Shown: positions 41,570 through 51,034 of the stretch, in pieces
Position numbering within the stretch: position 1 is the first letter of the stretch
How the letters are laid out: each line of letters starts with the position of its first letter
Assembly (NCBI GenBank): GCA_002415135.1
Contig: DIBY01000028.1
Location: 1 to 64,000 of the forward strand
DNA length: 64,000 nucleotides
Direction of reading: 5' to 3'
Origin: Flavobacteriales bacterium UBA5040
GTDB lineage: Bacteria > Bacteroidota > Bacteroidia > Flavobacteriales > Weeksellaceae
Made by a program: the position numbers and the translations under genes
The notes under the pieces: generated by a model
Told to the model about the DNA's origin: nothing
What the model saw: the letters and a program-made list of their open reading frames with translations, nothing else
Database searches by the model: none

Positions 41570-42308
41570 GAATGCTTTGTTTTTTATTTAAAATATAGAA
41601 AGCTCTCTGTGCTGCTTTTTCCTCTGACTTTTTCTTAGAAATTTCTGTAGCGTTCGAAATTTTTTCATCATTCAGCCAAACATGCGTTCTAAAAACCATG
41701 TTTTTATTGGCTTGTACCTCTTCTAAAGTCTCGTACTTGATGATCACTTTTTTCTTCTGACTCCATTCTAAAAGCAGGCTCTTGTAGCTGATGATTTTGT
41801 TTTCCAACTGGTTAATTGCCTTTGGAGTAAGTAAACGTTCCAAAATAATTTTTCGGCACGTATCATAATCTTGATCCAAATATATGGCTCCAACTAAAGC
41901 TTCAAAAAGATTACCAGCTAAATTTTCACTGAGTGCTGTTTTAGACTCGTTTTGTAAAAACTTAGTTAAAGAAAGTTCAGTTCCTAATTTATTGAGGTTC
42001 TTTCTATTAACAATTTTTGACTTCATCTGCGTAAGATATCCTTCATTGGCGTCCGGATAAGTCGCAAAAAGATGGCAGGAAATAATAGTTCCCAACACAG
42101 AATCTCCCAAGAACTCAAGTCGTTCGTAGTTTTTTGATTTCGTATGTTTCGATGAAGTTTTTAAAGAAAATGCTTCACGGTACAGATTAATATCCTGAAC
42201 GGAACAACCCGTAATTTTGGTTATTTCGTTGCTGAAATAATAGTCTTTCTCCGATAGATTCTTTTTTCTTTTGGCTAGGAATTTAGAAATGTACTTCTTT
42301 AACTCCAT
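41544..42308 (-). CDS. rnc: Ribonuclease III
   Basis: 254 aa. Cleaves double-stranded RNA, including rRNA precursors. The signature ERLEFLGDSVLG (62-73) and the second acidic box (LFEALVGAIYLD near 135-146) define the catalytic domain. A C-terminal dsRNA-binding domain follows, ending with the KKKSEEKAAQRAFYIL helix. Between fabF and the IPExxxVDY gene in the operon. Confidence 0.97.
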   Translation of the reverse strand: MELKKYISKFLAKRKKNLSEKDYYFSNEITKITGCSVQDINLYREAFSLKTSSKHTKSKNYERLEFLGDSVLGTIISCHLFATYPDANEGYLTQMKSKIVNRKNLNKLGTELSLTKFLQNESKTALSENLAGNLFEALVGAIYLDQDYDTCRKIILERLLTPKAINQLENKIISYKSLLLEWSQKKKVIIKYETLEEVQANKNMVFRTHVWLNDEKISNATEISKKKSEEKAAQRAFYILNKKQSILENPKVHP

Positions 42309-42320
42309 AGAATTATGGTC

Positions 42321-43565
42321 TTAAATTTTGGTAAAGAGTACACAGGCGTTATGGCCGCCGAAACCGAAAGTATTACTCATCGCTACATTCACAGTCTTTT
42401 TAACAGCGTGATTAAATGTGAAATTCAATCTGCTGTCGATCTTTTCATCATCAGTAAAATGATTGATGGTTGGAGGAACGATGTCGTGAATAATGGTGTG
42501 TATCGTTGCGATCGCCTCAACAACTCCCGCTGCACCCAATAAGTGACCGGTCATTGATTTGGTAGAATTGATCTGAATGTCGAAAGCATGCTCTCCCAAT
42601 AATCTTGAAATTGCGTTAGATTCTGCAATGTCTCCCAATGGAGTAGAGGTCCCATGCATATTGATGTGATCTACTTCATCGGCAGTAATTCCTGCGTCTT
42701 CTAGACAGTTTTTCATTACGAGATAAGCGCCTAAACCTTCAGGATGCGGTGCTGTCATGTGATAAGCATCTGCACTCATTCCACCTCCTTTTAATTCAGC
42801 GTAAATTGTTGCTCCACGTTTTACCGCATGCTCATATTCTTCCAAAATAATACAACCTGCTCCTTCACCTAAAACAAATCCATCTCTGTCTTTGTCAAAT
42901 GGTCTTGAGGCAGTTGTTGGATCATCATTTCTGGTAGAAAGTGCCATCATGGCGTTAAACCCACCAACACCACTTGCAGTTACTGCTGCTTCTGAGCCAC
43001 CACAAACAATCACATCTGCTTTTCCTAATTGGATAAGCATTTTGGAATCGATCATTGCGTTGGCAGAAGATGCACAAGCTGAAACGGTTGCGTAGTTAGG
43101 TCCGTGGAATCCGTATTCTATAGAAATATGTCCTGGAGTGATATCTACAATCATTTTTGGAATAAAGAAAGGATTGAATCTTGGAATATCTGTATTCGCC
43201 CAACCCAAAACTTCTTTTTCAAATGTTTCTAAACCACCAATGCCAGAACCCCAAATTACGCCCACGCGATTTTTATCTACATTGTCTGCAATGATTCCGG
43301 AGTGTTCTACGGCTTCTCTTGCAGCAACGAGACCTAATTGCGTGTTACGGTCCATCTTTTTAGATTCTTTCTTATCGAAATGTTCTAACGGATCGAAGTT
43401 TTTCACTTCGCACGCGAATTTGGTTTTGAATTTTGTGGCATCAAAAAGAGTAATAGGAGCAGCTCCGCTCTCACCTTTTACAAGGCTTTCCCAGAATTCT
43501 TTAGCGTTTTTTCCAACTGGCGTAATCGCGCCAAATCCAGTTACCACTACTCTTTTTAATTCCAT
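42321..43565 (-). CDS. fabF: Beta-ketoacyl-ACP synthase II
   Basis: 414 aa. Condenses acyl-ACP with malonyl-ACP in fatty-acid elongation. The nucleophile Cys164 is in TVSACASSANAM; His residues lie in HGTSTPLGD and in SMTGHLLGAAG. The GFGGHNACVLF C-terminal motif is intact. Immediately downstream of acpP (25 bp). Confidence 0.98.
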   Translation of the reverse strand: MELKRVVVTGFGAITPVGKNAKEFWESLVKGESGAAPITLFDATKFKTKFACEVKNFDPLEHFDKKESKKMDRNTQLGLVAAREAVEHSGIIADNVDKNRVGVIWGSGIGGLETFEKEVLGWANTDIPRFNPFFIPKMIVDITPGHISIEYGFHGPNYATVSACASSANAMIDSKMLIQLGKADVIVCGGSEAAVTASGVGGFNAMMALSTRNDDPTTASRPFDKDRDGFVLGEGAGCIILEEYEHAVKRGATIYAELKGGGMSADAYHMTAPHPEGLGAYLVMKNCLEDAGITADEVDHINMHGTSTPLGDIAESNAISRLLGEHAFDIQINSTKSMTGHLLGAAGVVEAIATIHTIIHDIVPPTINHFTDDEKIDSRLNFTFNHAVKKTVNVAMSNTFGFGGHNACVLFTKI

Positions 43566-43590
43566 AAATTTTTTCTTTGTTGATAGAATA

Positions 43591-43830
43591 CTATTTGTTT
43601 ACTACTTCTTCAATATAAGCAATAGCGTGTCCTACCGTAGTGATCTTTTCTGCTTGATCATCAGGGATTTGAATGTTAAATTCTTTTTCGAATTCCATGA
43701 TTAATTCTACAGTATCCAAAGAATCAGCTCCTAAATCGTTAGTAAAGCTAGCTTCTGGAGTAACTTCTGTTTCTTCAACGTCGAGTTTATCAGCGATAAT
43801 CGCTTTAACTCTTGATGCAATGTCTGACAT
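43591..43830 (-). CDS. acpP: Acyl carrier protein
   Basis: 79 aa, very acidic. The DSLD motif in DLGADSLDTVELIME carries the phosphopantetheinylated Ser37. Carries acyl chains for the fatty-acid synthase. First gene of the acpP-fabF-rnc-IPExxxVDY-pyk operon; the -7 box TATCTTTG lies 34 nt upstream of the ATG. Confidence 0.97.
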   Translation of the reverse strand: MSDIASRVKAIIADKLDVEETEVTPEASFTNDLGADSLDTVELIMEFEKEFNIQIPDDQAEKITTVGHAIAYIEEVVNK

Positions 43831-43863
43831 AGTAAATTATTTTTAATTAATTGTTAGTTGCTG

Positions 43864-43871
43864 CAAAGATA
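43864..43871 (-). promoter_or_regulatory. -7 box of the acpP operon
   Basis: TATCTTTG on the minus strand, an exact TAnnTTTG match. The upstream box is less clear. Confidence 0.55.
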
Positions 43872-44152
43872 TAAAATTCTTTATCATTTGAACTTTTTTT
43901 ACCAAATTTTAAATAATTAGTAAAAGGCGATTTAATGACGGCGGAACATATCCTTACTCTAATAGCACGATGCTAATGTAATATTATTATCGTAAAAATA
44001 CGACTGTTTTTATTTATTGTTTTTGAAGAGGTGAAAGTCAATTGGTTATCAAAGTAATAATTTCTGCTTTGCTTCATTAAACTCTTTTAATTCTGATGAT
44101 TTGATTTGAATCGTGACAAAAGAGAGGTGAATTATAAAGGAGAAAAAATATA
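43872..44152. other. Intergenic region upstream of acpP, no gene seen
   Basis: The stretch between the acpP promoter and the hutG stop is AT-rich with no terminator-type hairpin. A plus-strand reading starting at 44106 is the shadow of hutG. Nothing else can be supported. Confidence 0.4.
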
Positions 44153-45073
44153 TCAATTACTTAACATGAACCATTCATTAACGAGTGAAGCGGCTAACCG
44201 AGCAGTTATTTCTTTGGTGTCATACGTTGGATTGACCTCAGCCACATCCATCGCAAGTAACTTTTCAGAACCTAAAATAAGTTTAAATAAATGCATGAAA
44301 GCAGCGTCTGCAAAAATCCCGTTGTATGCCAGCGCAGAAACGCCCGGTGCGATGGAAACATTGAAAACATCCATGCAGATGGTTAAATAAACAACATCAG
44401 ATTGCTCAATGAATTCATTGATCTTAGGGTAAAGGTTGGGTAGGTTTTCAAAGAAAAGTTCCTCTGCTAAAATATATTTCATTCCGAACTGATGAGCGGT
44501 ATCAAAAAGTTTTAAAGTGTTTGAGTTTCTTTGAATTCCGATATGTAAAGAATGAATATCTTTTTCCTGTGCGATTTGCCAAAAGCCTGTGCCGGAACTT
44601 GCACCAATGTTGGGATCAATTTCTCGGTTATCGAAATGGGCATCAATATTAATGATGCCAATTTTTTGAGTTGGAAAAGCTTTCTTAATTCCTGAATAGT
44701 GAGCAAAAGTAAGTTCATGTCCGCCACCAAATACAACTGATTTCCCGCCTTTTTCTAAAACAATTTGAACTTTGTCGGCAAGTTGAATTTGAGCGTTCTC
44801 CAGATCTTCATCTTCGCATTTTATATTTCCAAAATCTCTTAGATTGAATTTCGGATTAATGACGGGAAAGTTGGAGATATTTTTTCGAATGACATCGGGA
44901 GCATCTTTTGAACCAACTCTTCCTTTATTTCTTTTCACACCTTCATCGAACGCAAAACCATGTAGAACGAAATCGTTCGTTGAAATGTTGTCATAATTTT
45001 CCTCCAAAGAAACTCTTTGAAAAATTCTATGATATAAAGGTTCATCACCATCGAAGCGTCCGGTCCAAATCAT
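44153..45073 (-). CDS. hutG: Formimidoylglutamase-like protein (arginase/ureohydrolase family)
   Basis: 306 aa from the ATG at 45073; an in-frame TTG two codons earlier is weaker. Belongs to the ureohydrolase superfamily: GGGHELTFAHYSG (His119) and NIDAHFDNR (Asp144, His146, Asp148) supply Mn ligands, and IAPGVSALAYNG is present. The SxDxD motif reads TICMDVFN: the first aspartate is Cys. HutG hydrolyses N-formimino-glutamate to glutamate and formamide in histidine degradation; this subfamily resemblance is from family memory. No other hut gene is nearby. 19 bp downstream of a hypothetical gene in a run of same-strand genes. Confidence 0.75.
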   Translation of the reverse strand: MIWTGRFDGDEPLYHRIFQRVSLEENYDNISTNDFVLHGFAFDEGVKRNKGRVGSKDAPDVIRKNISNFPVINPKFNLRDFGNIKCEDEDLENAQIQLADKVQIVLEKGGKSVVFGGGHELTFAHYSGIKKAFPTQKIGIINIDAHFDNREIDPNIGASSGTGFWQIAQEKDIHSLHIGIQRNSNTLKLFDTAHQFGMKYILAEELFFENLPNLYPKINEFIEQSDVVYLTICMDVFNVSIAPGVSALAYNGIFADAAFMHLFKLILGSEKLLAMDVAEVNPTYDTKEITARLAASLVNEWFMLSN

Positions 45074-45092
45074 GCACAATTTTGTTGTAGGT

Positions 45093-45689
45093 TTAAAAAT
45101 CTATTTTGAATTCTTTTCTAATATATTTTAGAATTTCGACGAAAGAACTAAGTTCATCAATTTCGGGGAATTTTTGTAAATAACTTTCTGGATTATTGTA
45201 AGTGAACTCATTATATTTTTCATTCGAGTGATAGATTACAGAATATGAAGTTCCATCTAAAATTTCGACTTTTTTTATTTGAAGAAGATATTGGTTTTCA
45301 TCGTCATCCCAAACGACGCTTTTTTTATCCTTTTTATATTGAAATGCATCTTCCATTGGTAACACTCCAATATTTAATGCATCTAAATTCATAAAAATTA
45401 ACTCAATATTTCTGTTGAAGGATAAGTCAATCTTATTAGGACGAACAGTTTTAAATTCGTCAGAACTTATTTCAGTTGGTAGAAACCATTGAATAGATTC
45501 TGCGTTCCAAACTTTATTTTCCTTGTAAATTCTAAAAATTAATCCACTATTGGTAATTCCTCGGTCTTTATAAATCCTGATTTCCTCTTTTAAATAGTCA
45601 TTGGATAAACCCGACAATTGGTTGATATCTTGACCTTTGAAAAAAAGTAAGAATAAAAATAGAAATAAGAAAGAAATCTTATTTTTCAT
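45093..45689 (-). CDS. Hypothetical secreted protein, 198 aa
   Basis: A long hydrophobic signal (ISFLFLFLFLLFFKG) precedes QDINQLSGLSNDYLKEEIRIYKDRG. The rest is Asn/Lys/Glu-rich with no motif I recognise. Its ATG starts one base after the paaA stop (TAAAATG), so it is translationally linked to paaA, yet it bears no similarity to PaaB. The phenylacetate role is therefore doubtful. Confidence 0.6.
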   Translation of the reverse strand: MKNKISFLFLFLFLLFFKGQDINQLSGLSNDYLKEEIRIYKDRGITNSGLIFRIYKENKVWNAESIQWFLPTEISSDEFKTVRPNKIDLSFNRNIELIFMNLDALNIGVLPMEDAFQYKKDKKSVVWDDDENQYLLQIKKVEILDGTSYSVIYHSNEKYNEFTYNNPESYLQKFPEIDELSSFVEILKYIRKEFKIDF

Positions 45690-45690
45690 T

Positions 45691-46635
45691 TTATCCTATA
45701 ACTTCTTCCTCTTTCAAATTCGCAGCAAAAGCAATCGCCGCATCCTTCACCCAAGAATGTTCTTTTTGCGCTTTACGTTTTGTTTCCAAACGCTTTTTAT
45801 TACACGGTCCGTTTCCTTTCAGAACTTCCATAAATTCATCCCAAGGTAATTCGCCGAAATCGTAATGTTGTGTTTCTTCATTCCATTTTAAATTTTCATC
45901 TGGTACTTTTAAACCTAAAAATTCTGCTTGCGACACGGTAACATCTACAAATCTTTGACGAAGAGCATCGTTGCTTTCACGTTTCACTCTGTAATTCATT
46001 GATTTCTGAGAATTGGGGGAGTCAGCGTCATTCGGTCCGAACATCATTAAAGCTGGCCACCAGAAACGGTTCAGTGCTTCTTGTGCTAAATCTTTTTGTT
46101 CTTTCGTACCGCGACATAGCGTCATCAAAATTTCATAACCCTGTCTTTGGTGGAAAGATTCTTCTTTACAAATTCTTACCATCGCTCTCGAGTAAGGTCC
46201 GTACGAATTCCCCATCAACATCACCTGATTCATAATCGCAGCGCCGTCAACTAGCCAGCCGATCGCACCAATATCTGCCCAAGAAAGTGCAGGATAATTA
46301 AAGATGCTGGAGTATTTTGCTTTTCCGGAAAGCATATCATTATAAGTAGAATCACGGTCAGCCGCAATTTCTCCATTGTTCAAAGTTTCTGTGGCCGCAT
46401 ATAAATAAAGTCCGTGTCCGGCTTCGTCCTGAATTTTTGCCAAAAGAGCCATTTTTCTTCTCAAAGTTGGAGCACGAGAAATCCAGTTGGCTTCCGGCAG
46501 CATTCCTACAATTTCGGAGTGGGCATGCTGCGAAATCTGGCGAACCAATAATTTTCTGTAATCATCAGGCATTACATCTTTCGGTTCTACTTTATTTTCG
46601 GCTTGTACGTATTCTAAAAATTTTTCTTGATTCAT
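45691..46635 (-). CDS. paaA: 1,2-phenylacetyl-CoA epoxidase, subunit A
   Basis: 314 aa, full length. Catalytic subunit of the di-iron monooxygenase that epoxidises phenylacetyl-CoA. Iron-ligand helices are visible as AKIQDEAGHGLYLY (E-x-x-H) and CKEESFHQRQGYE (E-x-x-H). Substrate-region SRAPTLRRKMALL precedes them. The gene lies downstream of paaE and a 91-aa gene, but the subunits normally encoded next (PaaB, PaaC, PaaD) are absent: the downstream genes are a hypothetical secreted protein and hutG. Confidence 0.93.
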   Translation of the reverse strand: MNQEKFLEYVQAENKVEPKDVMPDDYRKLLVRQISQHAHSEIVGMLPEANWISRAPTLRRKMALLAKIQDEAGHGLYLYAATETLNNGEIAADRDSTYNDMLSGKAKYSSIFNYPALSWADIGAIGWLVDGAAIMNQVMLMGNSYGPYSRAMVRICKEESFHQRQGYEILMTLCRGTKEQKDLAQEALNRFWWPALMMFGPNDADSPNSQKSMNYRVKRESNDALRQRFVDVTVSQAEFLGLKVPDENLKWNEETQHYDFGELPWDEFMEVLKGNGPCNKKRLETKRKAQKEHSWVKDAAIAFAANLKEEEVIG

Positions 46636-46650
46636 GATTTGGCTTTTTAA

Positions 46651-46926
46651 TTAATTAACATTGGAAGACTGGTGTGCAGTAATTGCATCTTCTTCCATTA
46701 AATAAAGTCCGATTCGTCCTTCTGAGAATTCACCAACAACGAAGGTGATCGTCTTTTCTGGACTTCTAATTTCGTATTCATTAAATAAGTAGGGATTTCC
46801 ACTAAGTGGCCCAATTACTTCAATCTTTCGGTCAGAGCAATGCCAATAATGATTCCAAATATTGATTCCTTCTACTTTAAATTCTTTTTCTTCTTCAATT
46901 AATGAAGCAAATTTCCAGTTTTTCAT
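46651..46926 (-). CDS. Hypothetical 91-aa protein in the paa cluster
   Basis: Located between paaE (29 bp downstream of it) and paaA (15 bp upstream). The sequence (NIWNHYWHCSDRKIEVIGPLSG, TITFVVGEFSEGRIGLYL) has a beta-rich look and no known motif. It does not resemble PaaB. I recall small proteins of this kind beside paaA in flavobacteria, but cannot verify that. Confidence 0.7.
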   Translation of the reverse strand: MKNWKFASLIEEEKEFKVEGINIWNHYWHCSDRKIEVIGPLSGNPYLFNEYEIRSPEKTITFVVGEFSEGRIGLYLMEEDAITAHQSSNVN

Positions 46927-46955
46927 GATCGTTAGTTTTTTAAATTAAAGCGGCT

Positions 46956-48044
46956 TTAAACATCGTAATTCAACATCACCACGTTGGTCGTTGGGTGACA
47001 TTGGCAGGTCAGAACAAATCCTCGCGCAACTTCATCTTCAGTTAAAGCGAAATTTTTGTCCATAAAAACTTCTCCTTCCATCACCTGAGCTTTACAGGTA
47101 CAGCATACGCCTCCTTTACAGGCGAACGGAACCGGAAGTTTTTCGGCTATAGCTTGATCTAAAATACTGTTTTTCTTTGAATTAAGGTGAAATGAATATT
47201 CATCATCATCAATAATTAAAGTAACCATGCTTTCTAAATTTGGAATCGCTTTGAATTCCTCACTCATTTCTGCATTCCCTTCTTCATCAGGTGCCGCGTA
47301 ATATTCGTACATAATTTGCAGCGACGGAACTTTCTTTTCTTTTTTCAAATAATCAGAAATTCCTTTGATCATTTCTGACGGACCGCAAATAAAGTAAGTA
47401 GACTCCTGAACTGGAATATCTGTAAATCTTTGAAATAATAGATCCAGTTTTTCTGCTGAAATGCGTCCTTCAAAAAGTTCATCTTCAAAATGCTTTTCCC
47501 TTGATACAAGAAATATTACTTTCAGTCTTCCGTCAAATTTCTCTACCAGTTCATCAATTTCTTTTTTAAAGATGATGTCTACAAAACTTCTATTGCTAAA
47601 GAAAAGATAAGCAGAACTCTTGGGTTCCTGATAAAGTGATTCTTTTATATTTGATAAGACTGGTGAAATTCCACTTCCGGCGGCTAAACCAATATACGTT
47701 TTTTGATTGGAAACATGATAATGCGTGTAGAAATGGCCAGACGGCGCCATGATTTCTACGAGATCACCTTCTTTTAACTCTTGATTCAGATAAGTAGAGA
47801 CTTTTCCCTGATCCAGATGTTTGACCAATATTTCTAATTCCGGATTGTCTTCGCTCGGAGCATTGATGATCGAATAACTTCTGCGAAGATCTTCTTCCCC
47901 AAAAACAAACCGTACATTAATATATTGTCCTTGTTTAAATGAAAATTCGTGTTTTAAGTTATCGGGAATTTCGAATCCGATATGAATACAATCGTTGGTT
48001 TCCTTAGATACTTTGGTTGCTTTAAGTTGATGAAAATGATGCAT
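46956..48044 (-). CDS. paaE: 1,2-phenylacetyl-CoA epoxidase reductase, subunit E
   Basis: 362 aa, ferredoxin-NADP reductase architecture: an FAD domain (YINVRFVFGEEDLRRSYSI, with the R-x-Y-S flavin motif), an NAD(P) domain (GLAAGSGISPVLSNI, FICGPSEMI), and a C-terminal plant-type [2Fe-2S] ferredoxin with CKGGVCCTC (Cys309, 314, 317) and a further Cys in LTCQCH. Transfers electrons from NADPH to the PaaA di-iron site. First gene of the paaE-91aa-paaA group; TATATTTG (48078-48085, minus strand) is a likely -7 box. Confidence 0.92.
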   Translation of the reverse strand: MHHFHQLKATKVSKETNDCIHIGFEIPDNLKHEFSFKQGQYINVRFVFGEEDLRRSYSIINAPSEDNPELEILVKHLDQGKVSTYLNQELKEGDLVEIMAPSGHFYTHYHVSNQKTYIGLAAGSGISPVLSNIKESLYQEPKSSAYLFFSNRSFVDIIFKKEIDELVEKFDGRLKVIFLVSREKHFEDELFEGRISAEKLDLLFQRFTDIPVQESTYFICGPSEMIKGISDYLKKEKKVPSLQIMYEYYAAPDEEGNAEMSEEFKAIPNLESMVTLIIDDDEYSFHLNSKKNSILDQAIAEKLPVPFACKGGVCCTCKAQVMEGEVFMDKNFALTEDEVARGFVLTCQCHPTTNVVMLNYDV

Positions 48045-48392
48045 ATTATTTTAAAATCTCAATAAATGGGTGTTCAACAAATATACTTATTTTTTGAAAC
48101 TCACGGAAAGGATTTCGCTAATCGTCGGATTCTATTAAGAATCAAATTCAAATGTTGCTTTCCATTTTGTCTTAATTGAATGAATCAAAAACTTGGAATT
48201 CGGAAAAAATGACTTGAATTTTATCTGATATTTATTGAATTCGGAAATTTTGACCGCTTTTAATTAATATTATTGAATAGAATGCTTTTTGAGGATAAGA
48301 AATCAGAATTAAAAATAGATTGATAAGGAGGAGTAGGAATTCGTAACTTTATATGGATTCTTACTATTTCTGAAACCTAAAAAATTATTACT
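48045..48392. promoter_or_regulatory. paaE/clpB divergent intergenic region
   Basis: 348 bp without a gene. It contains two 18-bp direct repeats of the form GAATTCGGAAAnnnTGAC (48196-48213 and 48237-48254), spaced 41 bp start to start, which could be a regulator site. A near-match promoter for clpB is TTG (48320-48322), 21 nt, TAACTTTA (48344-48351). The paaE -7 box is at 48078-48085. Confidence 0.4.
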
Positions 48393-50987
48393 ATGAATTT
48401 AAATCAATATACCGTAAAATCACAGGAAGCCATTCAGAAAGCGCAACAAATTGCGATGGAGTTTGGTAATCAAAGTATTGAACCACAACATTTATTGGAA
48501 GGCATTTTCCAGATCGATGAAAATATATCTGACTTCTTATTGAAGAAATCAGAAGCGGAATTAACTTTAGTTAGAGAAAGAAACCGCGAAAATATCGAGA
48601 AGCTTCCAAAAGTAGAAGGTGGTAATGTGTATCTATCGCAAACTGCAAATAAAGTATTGCTCGATGCACCAAATGTAGCTAAGAAAATGGAGGATGAATT
48701 CGTCACCATCGAACATCTTTGGCTTTCTCTTTTTGATGTAAATTCCGACGTTTCCAAAATGCTCAAAGATATGGGCATTACCAAAAATGGTTTAGAAATG
48801 GCCATCAAAGAATTGCGAAAAGGGTCGAAGGCTAACTCTGCAAGTTCGGAGGAAACATACCAGAGTTTGAATAAATACGCCAAGAATTTTAATGAACTCG
48901 CCGCGGAAGGGAAACTCGATCCCGTAATTGGACGAGATGAAGAAATCCGAAGAGTTTTACAAATTCTTTCCAGAAGAACGAAAAATAATCCAATCTTAAT
49001 CGGTGAACCTGGCGTAGGTAAAACTGCGATTGCAGAAGGAATCGCACATCGAATTATTTCCGGTGATATTCCCGAAAACTTGCAGGATAAAACTTTGTAT
49101 TCTTTAGATATGGGCGCTCTGATCGCTGGTGCAAAATACAAAGGTGAATTTGAGGAAAGACTGAAATCTGTCATCAATGAAGTCACTAAGTCTGATGGAC
49201 AAATCATCTTATTCATCGATGAGATTCATACTCTAGTTGGTGCTGGCGGCGGAGACGGTGCGATGGATGCTGCAAATATTTTAAAACCAGCTTTGGCGAG
49301 AGGAGAGCTTAGAGCAATTGGAGCAACCACTTTAAATGAATATCAAAAATATTTTGAAAAAGATAAAGCTTTAGAAAGACGTTTTCAGAAAGTGATGGTT
49401 GAAGAGCCGGATACTGAATCCGCCATTTCTATTTTGCGTGGAATTAAAGATAAATATGAAGCACACCACAAAGTTCGAATCAAAGATGAAGCAATTATTG
49501 CTGCAGTAGAACAATCGCAACGATATATTTCCGACCGTTTTTTACCAGATAAAGCAATCGATTTGATTGATGAAGCATCCGCTAAATTGAGAATGGAAAT
49601 CAATTCAAAACCTGAAGAGCTTGATGTTTTGGATCGAAGATTAATGCAGATGGAAATTGAATTGGCTGCCATTTCAAGAGAAGGAAATGATATTAAAGTT
49701 CAACATTTGAAAGAAGATATTTCTAAAGTTGGTGAGCAAAGAAATGAGATCAATGCGAAATGGTTGAAAGAAAAACAAAAATCTGAAGATCTAACCTCTA
49801 TCAAAAAAGATATTGAAGCCCTGAAATTAGAAGCAGAACGTGCCTCCCGAATCGGAGATTACGCCAAGGTTGCTGAGATTCAATATGGGAAGATCAAGGA
49901 GAAAGAAAATGACTTGCAGAAGTTAGAATTGGAAATGCAGAACCATCAAAATGAATTAATTAAAGAGGAAGTGACCGCTGAAATGATTTCTGAAGTCATT
50001 TCAAAATGGACCGGAATTCCAGTGACTAAATTAATTCAATCCGAAAGAGAAAAATTATTGCATTTAGAAGATGAACTTCACAAGAGAGTCGTTGGTCAGG
50101 AAGAAGCGATCGAAGCGGTTGCAGATGCCATCAGAAGAAACCGTGCTGGATTAAGTGATGAGAAAAAACCAATTGGTAGTTTCTTGTTCCTCGGAACCAC
50201 AGGTGTTGGAAAAACGGAATTAGCAAAAGCGTTGGCAGAATATCTCTTCGATGATGAAAATAATATGACCCGAATTGATATGAGTGAATACCAGGAAAGA
50301 CATTCAGTGTCGCGTTTGGTTGGTGCGCCTCCAGGATATGTAGGTTATGATGAAGGTGGTCAACTAACGGAAGCGGTGAGAAGAAGACCTTATTCAGTCG
50401 TGCTTTTAGATGAAATTGAAAAAGCGCATCCTGATGTTTTCAATACTTTATTGCAAGTTTTAGATGATGGTCGACTAACAGATAATAAAGGAAGAGTCGT
50501 GAATTTCAAAAATTCAATTATCATCATGACTTCTAATTTAGGATCCCATATTATTCAGGAAAACTTTGAAAAGATCACCGACGAGAATGTGACAGAAATC
50601 GTAGATAAAACAAAAGAAGAAGTTTTCACTTTGCTGAAACAAACTTTAAGACCGGAGTTTTTAAATAGGATTGATGAAACCGTTCTCTTCCAACCTTTGA
50701 ATAAAAAAGAAATTGGTAAAATTGTTAATTATCAACTCAGAGGATTCAATGATATGTTAGCAAAACGTGGAATCATAATGACGGCGACCGAAGATGCACT
50801 CACGTATATTACCAACAGAGGTTATGATCCAAGTTTTGGAGCGAGACCTTTAAAACGGGTTTTACAACAAGAGGTTCTAAACAAATTGTCCAAAGAAATA
50901 CTGGCCGGACATGTAAATGACGGCGATAGAATTACGTTAGATTATTTTGATGAGAGCGGATTGGTTTTCCGACCGACTGATCAATAA
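48393..50987 (+). CDS. clpB: Chaperone ClpB (Hsp100 disaggregase)
   Basis: 864 aa. An N-terminal Clp repeat domain is followed by AAA+ domain 1 (Walker A GEPGVGKT from Gly204; IIL-FIDEIHTLVGAGG), a coiled-coil M-domain (about 400-520, with repeated Glu/Lys heptads), and AAA+ domain 2 (Walker A GTTGVGKTE from Gly601; SYSVVLLDEIEKAHPDV). Works with DnaK to recover aggregated protein. Length is normal. Divergent from paaE. Confidence 0.98.
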   Translation: MNLNQYTVKSQEAIQKAQQIAMEFGNQSIEPQHLLEGIFQIDENISDFLLKKSEAELTLVRERNRENIEKLPKVEGGNVYLSQTANKVLLDAPNVAKKMEDEFVTIEHLWLSLFDVNSDVSKMLKDMGITKNGLEMAIKELRKGSKANSASSEETYQSLNKYAKNFNELAAEGKLDPVIGRDEEIRRVLQILSRRTKNNPILIGEPGVGKTAIAEGIAHRIISGDIPENLQDKTLYSLDMGALIAGAKYKGEFEERLKSVINEVTKSDGQIILFIDEIHTLVGAGGGDGAMDAANILKPALARGELRAIGATTLNEYQKYFEKDKALERRFQKVMVEEPDTESAISILRGIKDKYEAHHKVRIKDEAIIAAVEQSQRYISDRFLPDKAIDLIDEASAKLRMEINSKPEELDVLDRRLMQMEIELAAISREGNDIKVQHLKEDISKVGEQRNEINAKWLKEKQKSEDLTSIKKDIEALKLEAERASRIGDYAKVAEIQYGKIKEKENDLQKLELEMQNHQNELIKEEVTAEMISEVISKWTGIPVTKLIQSEREKLLHLEDELHKRVVGQEEAIEAVADAIRRNRAGLSDEKKPIGSFLFLGTTGVGKTELAKALAEYLFDDENNMTRIDMSEYQERHSVSRLVGAPPGYVGYDEGGQLTEAVRRRPYSVVLLDEIEKAHPDVFNTLLQVLDDGRLTDNKGRVVNFKNSIIIMTSNLGSHIIQENFEKITDENVTEIVDKTKEEVFTLLKQTLRPEFLNRIDETVLFQPLNKKEIGKIVNYQLRGFNDMLAKRGIIMTATEDALTYITNRGYDPSFGARPLKRVLQQEVLNKLSKEILAGHVNDGDRITLDYFDESGLVFRPTDQ

Positions 50988-51000
50988 TAACCAACTAAAG

Positions 51001-51034
51001 AAAATCCACCGAAGATCTGTTTTGGTGGATTTTT
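51001..51034 (+). terminator. clpB terminator
   Basis: AAATCCACC/GGTGGATTT hairpin with a 13-nt loop and T-run, 14 nt past the stop. Confidence 0.85.

Noticed and set aside
44106..44390. 94-codon plus-strand reading
   Set aside because: Antisense shadow of the hutG 3' end.
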